Shown piece after piece: positions 1-11,885 of a stretch of 64,000 nt of DNA; positions within the stretch are counted from its first letter, which is position 1; each line of letters starts with the position of its first letter. The stretch is from the NCBI GenBank assembly GCA_038380435.1, contig JAWZYU010000005.1, forward strand, positions 35,672,001 to 35,736,000, read 5' to 3'. Origin of the DNA: Ryuthela nishihirai. Taxonomy: Eukaryota > Arthropoda > Arachnida > Araneae > Heptathelidae. The position numbers and the translations under genes were made by a program. Below the pieces are notes generated by a model. The model had not been told where the DNA came from and made no database searches. It saw only the letters and a program-made list of their open reading frames with translations.

Positions 1-157
1 TAAGAACTACAAATATACGAGCCTGACGTGCTACCGACTGAGTCAATCCCAATTCCTTATGCAGATGGCCACTCGATGGCTCATTCGATGGCCTTCAAGG
101 GAGGCCTTCTATCCATATCTTAGCAGCTGTTTAAGGGGTCCTCTTTCCTTACTGAAC

Positions 158-545
158 GGGGCGGGGGTGGCTTAGTCGGCAGCGCGCCAGGCTCGTAATC
201 TGTAGTTCCCAGGTTCGAGTCCCAGCTGGGTCAGCGTTGAGATTTATCTCCGCAAAATTCCCCGCCCTGCCCACGGTCAGTAGGGGACACCTATGGGCTT
301 GGAAAGGCCGCCGTCCGTCGGATGGGACGTTAAGCCGTGGCCCCGTGTGTGGGAGAGCCATACCCTGTGCACGTTAAAGAACACGCTGGATGGCCTTAAC
401 GAGAGGCTACCATCTGTCTCTTAATACCTGTTCCAGTGGGTCCCCTCCCCAACCTTCTATGAGCCTTCGGGGTCCATGTGACCTGGCCATTTAGCCCATG
501 GTGTGCAAAAAAGTGCCTCTCAGAAGTAAAACAACCCAACCCAAA
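158..545 (+). mobile_element. SINE-A, full length
   Basis: Full-length tRNA-derived SINE. The tRNA-Thr(CGU)-like head has A box TGGCTTAGTCGG (one change from the family) and B box GGTTCGAGTCC; then comes the conserved body and an AACCC-repeat tail. The 11-bp TSD ccttactgaac lies at 147-157 and 546-556. SINEs of this type are transcribed by Pol III and copied by a partner LINE. The antisense strand is open for 70-90 codons in many copies, but this comes from the shared body and is not taken as coding. Confidence 0.9.
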
Positions 546-564
546 CCTTACTGAACTATGATTC

Positions 565-643
565 CTTGGGATCGCTGCGACACCTGGACATTTAGCTTAT
601 TATGTACAAAAGAATTCCGCTCAGAGGAATAACAATCCAACTA
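565..643 (+). mobile_element. SINE-A 3' fragment
   Basis: Diverged tail piece matching the last 80 bases of SINE-A (ggacatttag, then a gtacaaaag/ctcagagg/aacaatccaa run). No head and no clear TSD; an old remnant directly upstream of the next copy. Confidence 0.6.
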
Positions 644-667
644 ACCTTCCTAGTCCTCTTCGTTGGA

Positions 668-1070
668 GGAGCGATACTACTCAGTCAGTATTGCGCCAGG
701 CTCGTAATATGCAATTCCCAGGTTCGAGTTCCAGCTGGGACAGCCTTGAGATTTATCTCTGCACAACTCCCCGCTGCCCACGATCAGTAGGGACACCCAC
801 GGTCAGTATGGTCAGTAGGGATTGGCTTAGAAAGGTCGTCGTCGTCGGATGGGACATTAAGCCGTGGTCCGTGTGCAGGAGATCCATACATACCTAGTGC
901 ATGTTAAAGAACATGCTGGATGGCCTTGACGGGAGGCTACCATCTATCTTCCAACAGCTGTTCCAGTGGGTCCCCTTTCCCAACCTTCTCTGAGACTTCG
1001 GGATCTTTGTGACCTGGCCACTTAGCCCATGGTGTGCAAAAAAGTGCTCCTCAAAAGTAAAACAACCCAA
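668..1070 (+). mobile_element. SINE-A, diverged, nearly full length
   Basis: Head and body align with SINE-A but carry many substitutions and a small internal duplication around 780-815 (the cacggtcagta motif occurs twice). Near-identical flanks tcctcttcgttggag (654-667) and cctcctcattggag (1071-1084) look like a decayed TSD. Confidence 0.75.
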
Positions 1071-1084
1071 CCTCCTCATTGGAG

Positions 1085-1718
1085 TTGTTAGAAACCGCAC
1101 TTTTTTTTAAACCTTTTGGAGGACTATCCATAAAAAATCACGTAGGGTCCCAATAATAGAACAAAATGTACTCTATTTAATATTTTGGAATTTTTTGATA
1201 CTTTTCCAAATACCGATGTTACGAACAAAAACCAATATTTAAATTGTTTGATAAGACTTTTTCTGAAAGAAGAAGGAGAACAGGAATCAATTCCTATTCC
1301 AAATACAACGGCGGTACGAAAAGGACCATTGGTCCCCAAAGGTTAAGAAATTTGTAAATGAAAAATTCTTTCTCGTATAGGTAGATGCTAGTATAACATT
1401 ACTATTTGCAATTTTTAGAATCTTTCATTAGTTTGAATTTTGCACTTTTTAGAGGGCAGTGAATTAGGAAAACTAAATAACTTTTTATATTTGTAAACGA
1501 GCATTGCATATTCCCCGAAAGTGATTGGACTTTTTAGTTGCAAAAATAGTTTCAAAAATGAACCAACTTTATACATTTGGATCAGTATTTTTTTATGAAA
1601 TACTTTCTCCTGATACAGTCTAAAATGGCTATTAAAGCAGTTCGAAAGCTGCCAAGCATCAATATAACAGTTTTCTACATCCCTCAATCGATGACACATA
1701 CTAACTTTAAATTTCAGT
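1085..1718. other. Unassigned AT-rich DNA
   Basis: No repeat family, RNA gene or convincing coding frame seen. The short open frames here are low-complexity and look like chance. Confidence 0.5.
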
Positions 1719-1730
1719 TTATAAAGTTAC

Positions 1731-2118
1731 GTTGGGTTGGGTTGTTTTACCTCTGAGCGGCACTTTTTTGCACACCATGGGCTAAATGGCCAGGTCACAT
1801 GGACCCCGAAGGCTCAGAGAAGGTTGGGGGAGGGGACCCACTGGAACAGCTGTTGGGAGACAGATGGTAGCCTCTTGTCAAGGCCATCCAGAGTGTTCTT
1901 TAACGTGCACAGGGTATGGCTCTCCCGCACACGGGGCCACGGCTTAATCCCATCCGACGGACGGCGGCCTTTCCAAGCCCATCGGTGTCCCCTACTGACC
2001 GTGGGCAGGGCGGAGAATTTTGCGGAGATAAATCTCAACGCTGACCCAGCTGGGACTCGAACCTGCGAACTACAGATTACGAGCCTGGCGCGCTACCGAC
2101 TGAGCCACCCCCGCCCCA
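1731..2118 (-). mobile_element. SINE-A, full length
   Basis: Complete SINE-A in reverse: tail first, head ending near 2117. Perfect 12-bp TSD ttataaagttac at 1719-1730 and 2119-2130. Confidence 0.92.
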
Positions 2119-2264
2119 TTATAAAGTTACCTTTTAAAGTAAATATTTAACACTTGAAAATAGCTCATTAATAACATCGAAGTCAAAAATTAAAAGTGAA
2201 CTTTAAATAATATTTAAGCCGATAGTTTTTAAGCTATGAAAACTTTAAATAAATAAATAGATAC

Positions 2265-2388
2265 ATACCTCCTCGAGCAGTTGCTTGCCACAGAGGTCTG
2301 ACAGGAGCCTGTCAGTTTATTCGCCATAGTAGAAAGTCTGTGAGGATGGCGGGACCTCAACAGAAAAACAACTGAAAAGTCCATGCCT
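2265..2388 (-). mobile_element. SINE-B, 5'-truncated
   Basis: The tail (cctcgagcagttgcttgcc) and body of SINE-B in reverse, ending near the ccatgcc motif. The tRNA-like head is missing. No convincing TSD. Confidence 0.75.
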
Positions 2389-3000
2389 TTACATTACTGT
2401 AATGACAGAAAATGCAAGAGAAACATACATAGTACCAACTGACTTCTTGATTGCAAGAAATGGAATATATAGTTTAAAATTATATAAATATTAAATATGT
2501 ATTTAAGCTTGTTTGCGGTATATAAGAAAGAACTGTTATTTTAAGCATTTATTTATAGCAATCATGCACTGTATGTGTACATAAAACAGTAAACAGACTT
2601 TACTTACTTACTTAGCCAACACGCTAACCACCAACTCTTGCAGCATGGAAATTTAACTACAACTTTCACTGAAAGAATCACAGCACAGTGCACTAAAATA
2701 CACTGTTGAAAAAAGTGTCCGAACTCTTCCATGTTATGTGAATGGAAAGCCACTTTCAAAGCTCCCTAACATTGGAAATAAACCATTTACGCAAAAAATG
2801 TTATTGACGATAAATTGTAGATGTCACTCAAATCTCTCTAAATATATTTCATGCAATATTCGTTTAATATTTAAAGAATGAATGGAAGCTGAAGCATTTA
2901 TCTTCAACTTTTGACACTTGGGAAAAAATACTTGAATAGATAAAACACAACTCTTGTAACAATTTGTTCACTAACATAAATTAAATATCTGAAGTTTGTG
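2389..3000. other. Unassigned AT-rich DNA
   Basis: AT-rich with no recognised gene or repeat family, apart from short motifs shared with the stem-loop repeat that follows. Confidence 0.4.
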
Positions 3001-3161
3001 TGACGATTTTTTGAGATTTCATCAATTTAGAGGCAATGTGAAAGTGTCGTCTGCTGTTAAATGGTCCCGCTTCAATGACTCTCTAAATATTGAACGAAGA
3101 TTGTTGAAAATTGACATTGTCACATTCCCTCCAAATTGATGAAATCTTAAAAAATCGCGAC
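3001..3161. repeat. Stem-loop (inverted-repeat) element
   Basis: Arms of about 48 bases at 3001-3048 and 3112-3161 are reverse complements with few mismatches (left gattttttgagatttcatc, right gatgaaatcttaaaaaatc). The loop holds a motif (aaatattgaacgaa) found again at about 5228. It resembles a small non-autonomous DNA element, but no TSD was identified. Confidence 0.55.
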
Positions 3162-3256
3162 TAAAACTTAAATTATGAAAACAAAATAATATTAATGAAG
3201 AAGTGAAGAAAGTTCATCTTTACTGATGACAAAGAACAATTAAGAAGTGAAAACTA

Positions 3257-4456
3257 CACTGAAATGCCATTAAATTAGGGATAGGAGACGTTATCCAAAT
3301 TCAGTACCGCAAGTCCCGCATTTTCGCGCATGCGTGGGTGAAACTTTGGTCATATATAATTGTCAGCTTTGACTTCCCCAAGAATTCGTCGTGAGAAGCG
3401 TAATGGGAAAGGCGCGGGATTTAGGTACATTTGACAGAGGGCAGATCGTAGGTGCACGACGGATGGGACACTCAATCTCTGAAATTGTCAACGAACTTGG
3501 ATTTTCAAGTACGATAGTTTCAAGAGTGTTCCGGGAATATGAAAATTAGGGCAAAAAAAACAAGCTGCAAAGGACAACCACCCTTGAATGATCATGGGAT
3601 TCGCCGTCTGGCCTGCATTGTACGGACCGATAGGGGCCAGACATTATCTGAAATCACCTCCCATCTGAAAGAGAGTTCCAGTCGGGAAATCAGTGAATGG
3701 ACCGTGCAATGCTCACTTCATCATCTTGGCTTTGGGAGCCGCTGACCTACGAGAGTCCCACTTCTAATGGCATGACACTGGGCTCAACGCCTTGCCTGGG
3801 TTAAAGAACATCGAAATTGGACCATCGAAAAATGGCAACGGATAGCCTGGAGTGATGAATCCCGATATAAGCTTCATCACGCCGACTGAAGATATGGCGC
3901 CAACCCCATGAAGCCATGGATCCTGCATGTCAAGTCGGAACAGTACAAGCTGGTGGTGACTCAGTGATGGCCTGGGATATCTTCAATTGGACGTCTGTGG
4001 GACCTTTGGAACGTGTTCCGACGACTCTCAATGCATCCCGGTACGTAGAACTCATGGCTGACCATTTACATCCATTTATGGCCATCATGCATCCCAATGG
4101 AGATGGCGTCTACCAGCAAGACAACTGTTCATCTCACAGGTCCAGGTTGGCTACTGCATGGTTGTAGGAGCATTCTGCTGACTTTGAAATAATGATTGGC
4201 CACCTAGAAGCCCAGATTTCAATCCCATCGGAAATCTTTGGGATACCATCGAACAGAGTGTTCGGGCCCGTGTCCATTCAGCGACGACCTTGAGAGAACT
4301 GTGAACAGCTCTGGAGGATGCATGGGTCGCCATACCTGTGGAACATTTACGCAAACTTGTGGAGTCATTACCTCCTCGTGTCGCGGCCGTTATTAGGGGA
4401 AGAGGGAGTCCAACACGTTACTAGGTTGCTATCCCTAATTCAATGGCACTTCAGTG
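3257..4456 (+). mobile_element. Tc1-like DNA transposon, inactive
   Basis: A 1.2-kb element with near-perfect inverted ends (left CACTGAAATGCCATTAAATT, right its complement with two or three changes) flanked by TA at 3255-3256 and 4457-4458, as expected for Tc1/mariner insertion. It contains one broken transposase frame, described separately. Confidence 0.9.
3403..4424 (+). pseudogene. Tc1-like DDE transposase, broken
   Basis: Related to Tc1 transposases (cut-and-paste DDE enzymes of about 340 residues acting on TA sites). Frame starts at ATG 3403 (MGKARDLGTFDRGQIVGARR) with a helix-turn-helix region, then a stop at 3547. Later parts in shifted frames keep WSDESRY (first Asp), VYQQDNCSSH (second Asp) and SPDFNPIGNLWD. 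The catalytic Glu normally found in NPIEN is Gly here. A stop near 4166 and a one-base shift near 4192 also break it. Full family span is present, so decay happened after insertion. Confidence 0.85.
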
Positions 4457-4626
4457 TATTTGAAAGTAGGCAAAATAATTTCTGAATTTTGAGAGTAATC
4501 TTACTTTCCGTTTGAAATGTCTTTTAGAAAGCACGTGATATCTAAATACAGTGACGTTTCGAGTATCCGACAAAGACAGTGCTCTCGCGGCTAATCGAGA
4601 AGTTGATAAACAAGGAACTTTCTTGA

Positions 4627-5008
4627 GTTGGGTTGTTTTACCTCTGAGCGGCACTTTTTTGCACACAATGGGCTAAATGGCCAGGTCACATGGACCCCGA
4701 AGGCTCAGAGAAGGTTGGCTGAGGGGACCCACTGGAACAGCTGTTGGGAACACAGATGGTAGCCTCTCGTCAAGGCCATCCAGCGTGTTCTTTAACGTGC
4801 ACAGAGTATGTCTCTCCCGCACACGGGGCCACGGCTTACCGTCCACCGACGGACGGCGGCTTTTCCAAGCCCATCGGTGTCCCCTACTGACCGTGGGCAG
4901 GGCGGGGAATTTTGCGGAGATAAACTCAACGCTGACCCAGCTGGGACTCGAACCTGGGAACTACAGATTACGAGCCTGATGCGCTACCGACTGAGCCACC
5001 CCGCTCCT
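4627..5008 (-). mobile_element. SINE-A, full length
   Basis: Complete reverse copy with a few small indels. 11-bp TSD aactttcttga at 4616-4626 and 5009-5019. Confidence 0.9.
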
Positions 5009-5041
5009 AACTTTCTTGACGATATGCAATAAATAGTAATC

Positions 5042-5130
5042 AATGCATATTAATTTCATTAAACGGTTTGTAATACTACTTGAAAAATAAATATTCTAAC
5101 AAGCCGTTTAATGAAATTTATATGCATTTT
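5042..5130. repeat. Short inverted repeat (hairpin)
   Basis: Arms at 5042-5069 and 5101-5130 pair over about 28 bases (aatttcattaaacgg against ccgtttaatgaaatt) around a 30-base AT loop. It directly follows the TSD of the SINE-A before it. Possibly a tiny MITE; family unknown. Confidence 0.55.
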
Positions 5131-5650
5131 ATAAGTTTGTGGAATGATTATTTCAATATGAGACAATTATTCATGATTTTTATAAATCAAAATAATTTAT
5201 TATTAAATATTCCTACTTCCTTCTTGAAATATTGAACGAATATTGTTGAAAATCGAGACTAAAATCGATTTGCTTACGATCTTTATCTTTAATTTATCTT
5301 CAATCACATTTTTCCATTAAAAGCATGTTTTAGAAGTTACAGAGCTTCGAAAAGTATTGAGATCTTTTTCATGCTGTTTAAATAGAAAGCCCCAGTAAAA
5401 GCTCGATGACTTTCTGTAAAGCTCGATGATGATGTTTTTTTTCGAAATATATCCCTTTGTCTTGATGATCTCGCAATTTAGTTCATTGTGAAAACAAAAA
5501 CCTATGTCGCTGATAGGATGCAAAATCCAAATTAGTTCACTAATGATAGAATGCCTTAATTTTTACAGAATTTATTTTATTTTACCACTAACTGAACATC
5601 ACCCAGTGCCACACCAGGATGTCACTTTTAATCTGTATCAGGGATATAAT
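5131..5650. other. Unassigned AT-rich DNA
   Basis: No gene seen. Around 5228-5256 it repeats the motif aaatattgaacgaa(t/g)attg from the loop of the 3001-3161 stem-loop, so part may be a decayed copy of that repeat. Confidence 0.4.
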
Positions 5651-5662
5651 CGGAGGGAGGGG

Positions 5663-6043
5663 TTGTTGTTGGGTTGTTTTACCTCTGAGCGGCACTTTTT
5701 TGCACACCATGGGCTAAATGGCCAGGTCACATGGGCCCCGAAGGCTCAGAGAAGGTTGGGGGAGGGGACCCACTGGAACAGCTGTTGGGAGACAGATGGT
5801 AGACTCCCGTAAAGGCCATCCAGCGTGTTCTTTAACGTGCACAGGGTATGGCTCTCCCGCACACGGGGCCACGGCTTAACGTCCCATCCGACGGACGGCG
5901 GTCTTTCCAAGCCCATCGGTGTCCCCTACTGACCGTGGGCAAGGCGGGGAATTTTGCGGAGATAAATCTCAACGCTGACCCAGCTGGGACTCGAACCTGG
6001 GAACTACAGATTACGAGCCTGGCGCGCTAGTGACTGAGCCCCG
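5663..6043 (-). mobile_element. SINE-A, full length
   Basis: Reverse copy. The 11-bp TSD ggagggagggg at 5652-5662 and 6044-6054 shows a G-rich target. The head end is slightly shortened (ctgagcccc). Confidence 0.88.
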
Positions 6044-6089
6044 GGAGGGAGGGGACTCCATCCCCTAGAAATTCCGATCGTCCTATACG

Positions 6090-6340
6090 AAATCTCAAAC
6101 TTGTGTATCTACTTTGAATTTCAACCACCACAATGGAGCTTCCACTGGAATTCATATAATTTGATGACATTGTTTTAAACTATATCTTATGTATTTTCAT
6201 TTAACGTTATTATTCTTCTCTCCTGCAGATAAGCAGATGCTTTGCGGGTCATTTGTTTAAACTTTTGTATAGCTAACATGAATATGAATAAAGATTATTA
6301 TTATTAAAAAAAAATAAATAAATAAATAAAAAAAAAACAT
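6090..6340 (+). mobile_element. Probable LINE 3' end with (ATT)n/(AAAT)n tail
   Basis: The stretch ends in gaataaagattattattatt followed by A- and AAAT-rich repeats (6293-6340), the look of a non-LTR retrotransposon 3' end with a polyadenylation-like AATAAA. No coding part remains, so the clade is unknown. Confidence 0.4.
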
Positions 6341-6943
6341 ATCTTTGTATAATTTTACTTCAGCTCGATTGTGTATGTCCGACACTAAAGACAGATTTAT
6401 GAAAACAACTATAACATTTTATTACAGAGAGAATATCATTTTAAATTTCCTGTCCTGTGGAATATTTTAGTAATTGGTAAACCCTACCCAAACCCTATTG
6501 AAATCTTATGCTCAGACACCCTCCCCCCAAAATAAACTGTTTTCTCAACCCACCTCGGAAACTAAATTCTGGGACCACCCTCCCCCCACCAAAAAAAAAA
6601 CTTGGGTATTATCTGATCTCTATATTCTGTTTCTTCTTGCACTAAACGTTAGTTTTGTAGATTCCGCTTTCCCCCAGACAGTTTAGCACAGATTCAACAC
6701 GAAGAATTGACCGCCGTTGCTCAGGAAGTTGTTGGACATCGGAGATCGTCTCATAGCCCATAACTTCGTCGCAAACTATCCAGATTTTTACACTCTGTAG
6801 TTCCCGATCTACTTTACCGAAAGGTCCCAAATTTCGTACGCCGATTCCCCCTGCGCGACCCCGTGTTACATTAAAATAAAAAATGGCAGGTCCCTAGCTT
6901 CAATGGCACGCCATAAAATAATAATATTGTTAAGACATGTGAA
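6341..6943. other. Unassigned AT-rich DNA
   Basis: No recognisable gene or repeat. It holds C-rich and A-rich runs (6520-6600), and the short frames are chance. Confidence 0.4.
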
Positions 6944-6953
6944 CGTGCTGCAG

Positions 6954-7330
6954 CGTTGTTTGTTGGGTTATTTTACTTCTGAGCGGCACTTTTTTTGCAC
7001 ACCACGGGCTAATTGACCAGGTCACATGGACCCCGAAGGCTCAGAGAAGGTTGGGGACCCACTGGAACAGCTGTTGGGAGACAGATGGTAGCCTCCCGTC
7101 AAGGCCATCCAGCGTGTTCTTTAACGTGCACAGGGTATGGCTGTTCCTACGCGGAGCCACGGTTTAACGTCCCATCCGACGGACGGCGGCCTTTCCAAGC
7201 CCATCGGTGTCCCCTACTGACCGTGGGCAGGGAATTTTGCGGATATAAATCTCAACGCTGACCCAGCTGGGACTCGAATCCGGAAACTACAGATTATACG
7301 AGCCTGGCGCGCTACCGACTGAGCCACCCC
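6954..7330 (-). mobile_element. SINE-A, near full length
   Basis: Reverse copy with small internal deletions around 7053 and 7231. TSD cgtgctgcag at 6944-6953 and 7331-7340. Confidence 0.9.
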
Positions 7331-7340
7331 CGTGCTGCAG

Positions 7341-8177
7341 TGACTATGAAAAACGTGACATGAACGCTCGCTTCTGCGTGAGATTTATGTAACAAACGAA
7401 TTTGAACATAGAACCGATCCGAAAATTAAGAATGTTAGAAATGAATTAGATCTGAAAGGATGCATAAATAGCCTTAGTCAGTGCACGATAGTCAAAAAGA
7501 AGAGATATTTTTATGTGGTGTGTGCGCTGGAGGTTGTTTAGTTTTATTAGTGTAAAAATCAGTGAAATAAAAGGATTGTTTACGTCTGAAGTAAAAGTAT
7601 CCAAGAGACATGGCAATCAAAGTGAAGAGGTAATAATTTGGTCGAGCAGACAGAGCTGGTCTTAACTGTTCTCCAGGAAAAAAGTAATTACTTTATGTAC
7701 GATAGTGTTTAGTTTGTTTATAAGTTATTTCATCCATGCTTTTGTAATAATTTGCATTGTATTGTAATTTGTATTTTAAAATATACTTATTTATACTCAC
7801 GCTAAGTGCTCATCCATTTTGAATTTGCAATAATATTTTTGGAAATGTTAGGAATCTAACAATGGCAGAAGATTTTAATGTTATTATGACTCTTACGTTC
7901 ACAGTTAGGGATCAGTAAATGGCAACAATAAATTTGATAGCGATTACCGTATCCCGTAGAAATAGCATGGTAAATATTTTTTTCTTCTAGCAAGCCCCCG
8001 TTTAAGAATCTCGACTTGAAATTTGGCACTGCAACCCGGGACACAATCAAAAATATTCTCTGAAAAATTTTATTATGATTTCCCGATGAGTTATGGTTGC
8101 CACAGACACAGACAGACACCTATTATTATTATTATTAAAAATTTCAACTATCTGATATTTTGTCGATTTTTCACTGG
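7341..8177. other. Unassigned AT-rich DNA
   Basis: No supported gene or repeat. An ATT microsatellite of five to six units lies at about 8121-8137. Confidence 0.4.
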
Positions 8178-8188
8178 TCCCTGCAGAG

Positions 8189-8497
8189 TTGTTGTTGTTT
8201 GGGTTGTTTTACGTCTGAGCCGCACTGTTTTTTACACAATGGGCTAAATGGTCAGGTCACAAGGACTCTGAAAGCTCAGAGAAGGTTAGGAGAGGAGGGG
8301 ACCCACTGGAATAGCTGTTGGGAGACAGATGATAGCCTCCCGTCAAGGCCATCCAGCGTGTTCCTTAACGTGCACAGGGTATGACTCTCTCGCACACGGG
8401 GCCACGGCTTAACGTCCCATCCGACGGACGGCGGCCTTTCCAAGCCCATCGGTGTCCCCTACTGACCGTGGGCAGGGCGGGGAATTTTGCGGAGATA
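8189..8497 (-). mobile_element. SINE-A, 5'-truncated with TSD
   Basis: Reverse copy whose sense strand begins at the ATCTCCGCAAAATT motif, so the whole tRNA head (both Pol III boxes) is absent. It is still flanked by a perfect TSD, tccctgcagag, at 8178-8188 and 8498-8508. The truncation therefore happened during integration. Confidence 0.9.
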
Positions 8498-8508
8498 TCC
8501 CTGCAGAG

Positions 8509-9476
8509 AAACAAAAACTAGAACCAAACCTCTACGATCTAAATTTCGAATTAGCTAAACATATACTTTTTATTTCTAATTCCAAAGCTGGGAAAATGTT
8601 AATCTTTCGGAATTCTTCCTCCGACTCGAGCAATCAGCTACACTTGCTGGTAAATACTACAACAGCATTTCAGTGTTCCCATTTCTAAATTTTTTTGTTT
8701 CTCGGCGGCATCCTTTGACCAACATTTCAGAATCCATTGCCCCAAAACTGTGAAGACTCCGGTGAGAATCAAAAGAAACTAAACACACAAACCCTTCTGC
8801 AGGTCATTGTTTTTTTGCAACCAACGTTTTTCGCACGCATCCCTGTCATTGTTCCCTAACATCCCGATTACCTGCGTTTGTTCAGCTTTATCAGATCCTA
8901 GGTCTGCCCTGTTGTTTGTTCTTCAATTTCCAACTGAGTGGTGAAAGCAGCGATGCGAATGATAGATGTTTGTATGTGCCAGTGATGTTTTGCCTTTTTT
9001 TGTGTTTTGCATACATCTGCAGTCGATCACGTTACCGAAACTGTTTTTTATTGGTGATTGATGACCACCGGACGAAAATTCGAAAGCGAAAGGCCAATAA
9101 TTGAATGTTCTTGTCGGTTGGTATAGTCGATATTTTTAAGTGATTCTGGCTGACATTAAAACCATCAGTAACACTACATTGATATTTTTTTGTTTTTAGT
9201 CATCCCTTGTTTTTATTTTATCACGCTTTTCTAAATCTATTACTGTTGATAGGTAAATAAGGCAGAGATCTAACAGTGCATCACACGTTTTCACCCAAAA
9301 CCCAACTACGGTTTGTTCAGCTACTTTTGCTAGAAATGTAATTGAAGTTATAAAGTGAATCATTTGGTTTTGTATTGATGAAGAAATTAAGAACATGGGT
9401 GTTGGCAGGATTTTTTTTTCAGAGCGGCAGCAAAAAAACACAAATCAGTGTTTGAAGATAGAATAATAGGTCTAGC
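8509..9476. other. Unassigned DNA
   Basis: AT-rich, with no recognised element and no frame resembling a known protein. Confidence 0.4.
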
Positions 9477-9619
9477 CAGGGTCGGATTTACACCTCACGC
9501 GAGCCTATGCATAGGAAGCAGCAATGCCCCCTTACGATACGTACGCTGGAATCTTTTTATATTTTTATTTGCACAACCAAGAAGAAAAGTGATAATGTGA
9601 TCGAAATGGGTGTAAGGGT

Positions 9620-9874
9620 TGAGTTGTTTTATTTCTGAGCGGCACTTTTTTTGCACACAATGTGCTAAAAGTCTAGGTCAAAAGAACCTCGAACGCTCAG
9701 AGAAGATTGGGGAAGGGGATCCACTGGAACAGCTGTTCGGAGACAGATGGTAGCCTCCCATCCAGCGTGTTCTTTAACGTGCATAGAGTATGGCTCTCCC
9801 GCACAGGGAGCCATGCATTAACGTCCCATCCGACGGACGGCGGCCTTTCCCACCCTATCGGTGTCCCCTACTGA
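9620..9874 (-). mobile_element. SINE-A, 5'-truncated
   Basis: Diverged reverse copy. The sense strand would start at the gtcagtagggg motif, so the head is missing. No clear TSD. Confidence 0.75.
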
Positions 9875-10076
9875 CAGGTTGTTATCAAATATTGTAAATA
9901 AAAAAACTGTAAAAATTAATATAATTAATATTATAATAAATATTATACTATTGAATTTATAATATTCAATATGCAGTGACATTTAAAATCAAATTATTCA
10001 TTTTTAAATTTAAACTTTTTCCCCTCACTTTTTTTTTTCTCTGGAAATGAAGAAATTGCAATAGGTTATGAAAAGT

Positions 10077-10286
10077 CGAGCCGTCCCGTGGCCGAGTGGT
10101 TAGCGCGCTTGGCTACTGATCTACGGGACCTGGGTTCGAGCCCCGGGTAAGGCATGGATGTTCGTGTTGTTTTCTGCTGAGGTCCTGCCATCCTCTCAGA
10201 TCTTCAACTGTGGCATATAAACTGACAGGCTCCTGTCAGACCTCTGGTGCAAGTAGCTGCTTGAGGGGGTATTTATTTTTTTTTTA
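10077..10286 (+). mobile_element. SINE-B, full length
   Basis: Complete SINE-B. The head has A box TGGCCGAGTGG and B box GGTTCGAGCCC, then the GGTAAGGCATGGATG motif, a body with the inverted motif TGACAGGCTCCTGTCA, and tail CTTGAGGGGGTATTTA. 11-bp TSD ttatgaaaagt at 10066-10076 and 10287-10297. Confidence 0.92.
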
Positions 10287-10581
10287 TTATGAAAAGTATT
10301 GGGCCATTTCTACAGCATGTGGTGTGAATGGAAAACTACATTTAAAAGTTCCTAACTTTGAAATATGTTTTTTTGCAGATAGCTATTTGTATCAAGGATA
10401 TTTGCAACTAATTTGTTTGCTCTTTATAAGAATTGAAAAAGAGCATAATTTTACTGTTATTTCAGTAAACAAACTGTAACATTTAAATACTGGCGCCCTT
10501 ATTATGTTGGCCCCTCTAGGAAAGTGCCTAAAGTGCCTTGTGGGAAATCCGGTCCTATGTCGAGACCTCCATTAATGAGTA

Positions 10582-10908
10582 TTGGGTTGGGTTGTTTTAC
10601 CACTGAGCGGCACTTTTTTGCACACAATGGGCTAAATGGCCAGGTCACATGGACCCCGAAGGCTCAGAGAAGGTTGGGGGAGGGGACCCACTGGAACAGC
10701 TGTTAAGAAACAGATTGTAGCCTCCCGTCAAGGCCATCCAGCGTGTTCTTTAACGTGCACAGGGTATGGCTCTCCCGCACACGGGGCCACGGCTTAACGT
10801 CCCATCCGACGGAAGGCGGTCTTTCCAAGCCCATCGGTGTCCCCTACTGACCGTGGGCAGGGCGGGGAATTTTCCGGAGATAAATCTCAACGCTGACCCA
10901 GCTGGGAC
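10582..10908 (-). mobile_element. SINE-A, 5'-truncated with TSD
   Basis: Reverse copy whose sense strand starts inside the B-box region (GTCCCAGCTGGG), so the A box is lost. 13-bp TSD ccattaatgagta at 10569-10581 and 10909-10921, with no extra bases at the truncated end. Confidence 0.9.
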
Positions 10909-10921
10909 CCATTAATGAGTA

Positions 10922-11885
10922 CAGTTGCGAATACAGCCATAATGCCTTCATCATACCATAATACAACTAAGAAAGCCAGAAAACGAAAAAAAAGATTACT
11001 TATTACTGAAAATATATGTAGAGAAATATTCTTTCAAACTGAGGGATAAAAATAAATGATATACTTCCGAAAACAAAGGGAAATATAAAAATGATCAAAA
11101 CTGCACTTAGTCAAGGGAAAAAAAAGATTCATTTTATTCCATGATATTTATGATATTAATTAACAAAAATTAAACTTTCGAATCACTTTTACAGGGGGAA
11201 CTCCCCCCCCCCCACACACACACACACAGCAGACGCTCGTGTATATGAAATTGTATATTTATTATTGCATGAGAAAATCATAATTTTTTTCAATACTTTC
11301 CAGCTAAACGTAGGATTTAAACTTAAATTTTTTAACCAAGATTTTGAACTCTGATCAAAAGAAAAAAATAGTTCGGAAAGCTACGATCTAGTCTGAAAGT
11401 TACTGCAGGATTTTGATTTTTATCTTAGATGTCTTTACGACCGATATAAGAACTTGAAACCTATGATACGGGAAGAAAGGTTATATATCAGCATAAATGC
11501 AGCTTAACCCTGGTAGCATAGAACAAGGTCAAACTTAAAAATGGGTCAATCGGCACCTCTGCATTGAATATAATTTACCTCACGAAACTGGAAAGATCCA
11601 CAATTTTTGGTTGCAATAAGGGACTGCGGAACGGAGTCGCTTTGACCCAATAAAGTATCACTCTGGGATTAAGAGTAAAACGATTCTTTGCCAACTCTTC
11701 AGCGAGATTGTAGTCTTTGAATTCGAAAATTAGGTTAAAACAAAAGTCTCTAAAGTGAAGAAAGAAACTGAATTTAGTAGAGAAATCGCAGCAGTGTATC
11801 AAGAAGTCATCTTCGAGAAAAAATTTGCACTGTCTTTCCTATATTCTTAAAATATAAATATTAACATAAGCTTAATATTCCGCTA
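10922..11885. other. Unassigned AT-rich DNA with a (C)n(AC)n tract
   Basis: No gene seen. A C10 run followed by nine AC units lies at about 11205-11228. The open frame at 11575-11802 (minus) has no recognisable domain. Confidence 0.45.

Larger units (their letters stand above)
9477..10556. mobile_element. Possible old DNA transposon hosting two SINEs
   Basis: The left end cagggtcggattta and right end ggaaatccggtcct are inverted near-matches, of the kind seen at ends of hAT-like non-autonomous elements. The interior carries a SINE-A (9620-9874) and a SINE-B (10077-10286). No convincing 8-bp TSD was found, so this is tentative. Confidence 0.35.

Noticed and set aside
158..235. SINE-A heads as functional tRNA-Thr genes
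   Set aside because: Each continues into the SINE body without a terminator, stems are imperfect, and the same sequence recurs dozens of times with TSDs.
1737..2150. 137-codon open frame and dozens of similar frames across the window as a protein family
   Set aside because: They lie within SINE-A bodies, break in older copies, and have no domain. Intactness is explained by repeat youth.
3273..3290. Telomere-like ttaggg motif
   Set aside because: It is a single ttagggatag within the Tc1-like terminal repeat, not an array.
10080..10155. SINE-B heads as tRNA genes
   Set aside because: The anticodon stem and loop do not fold canonically and the SINE-B body follows.
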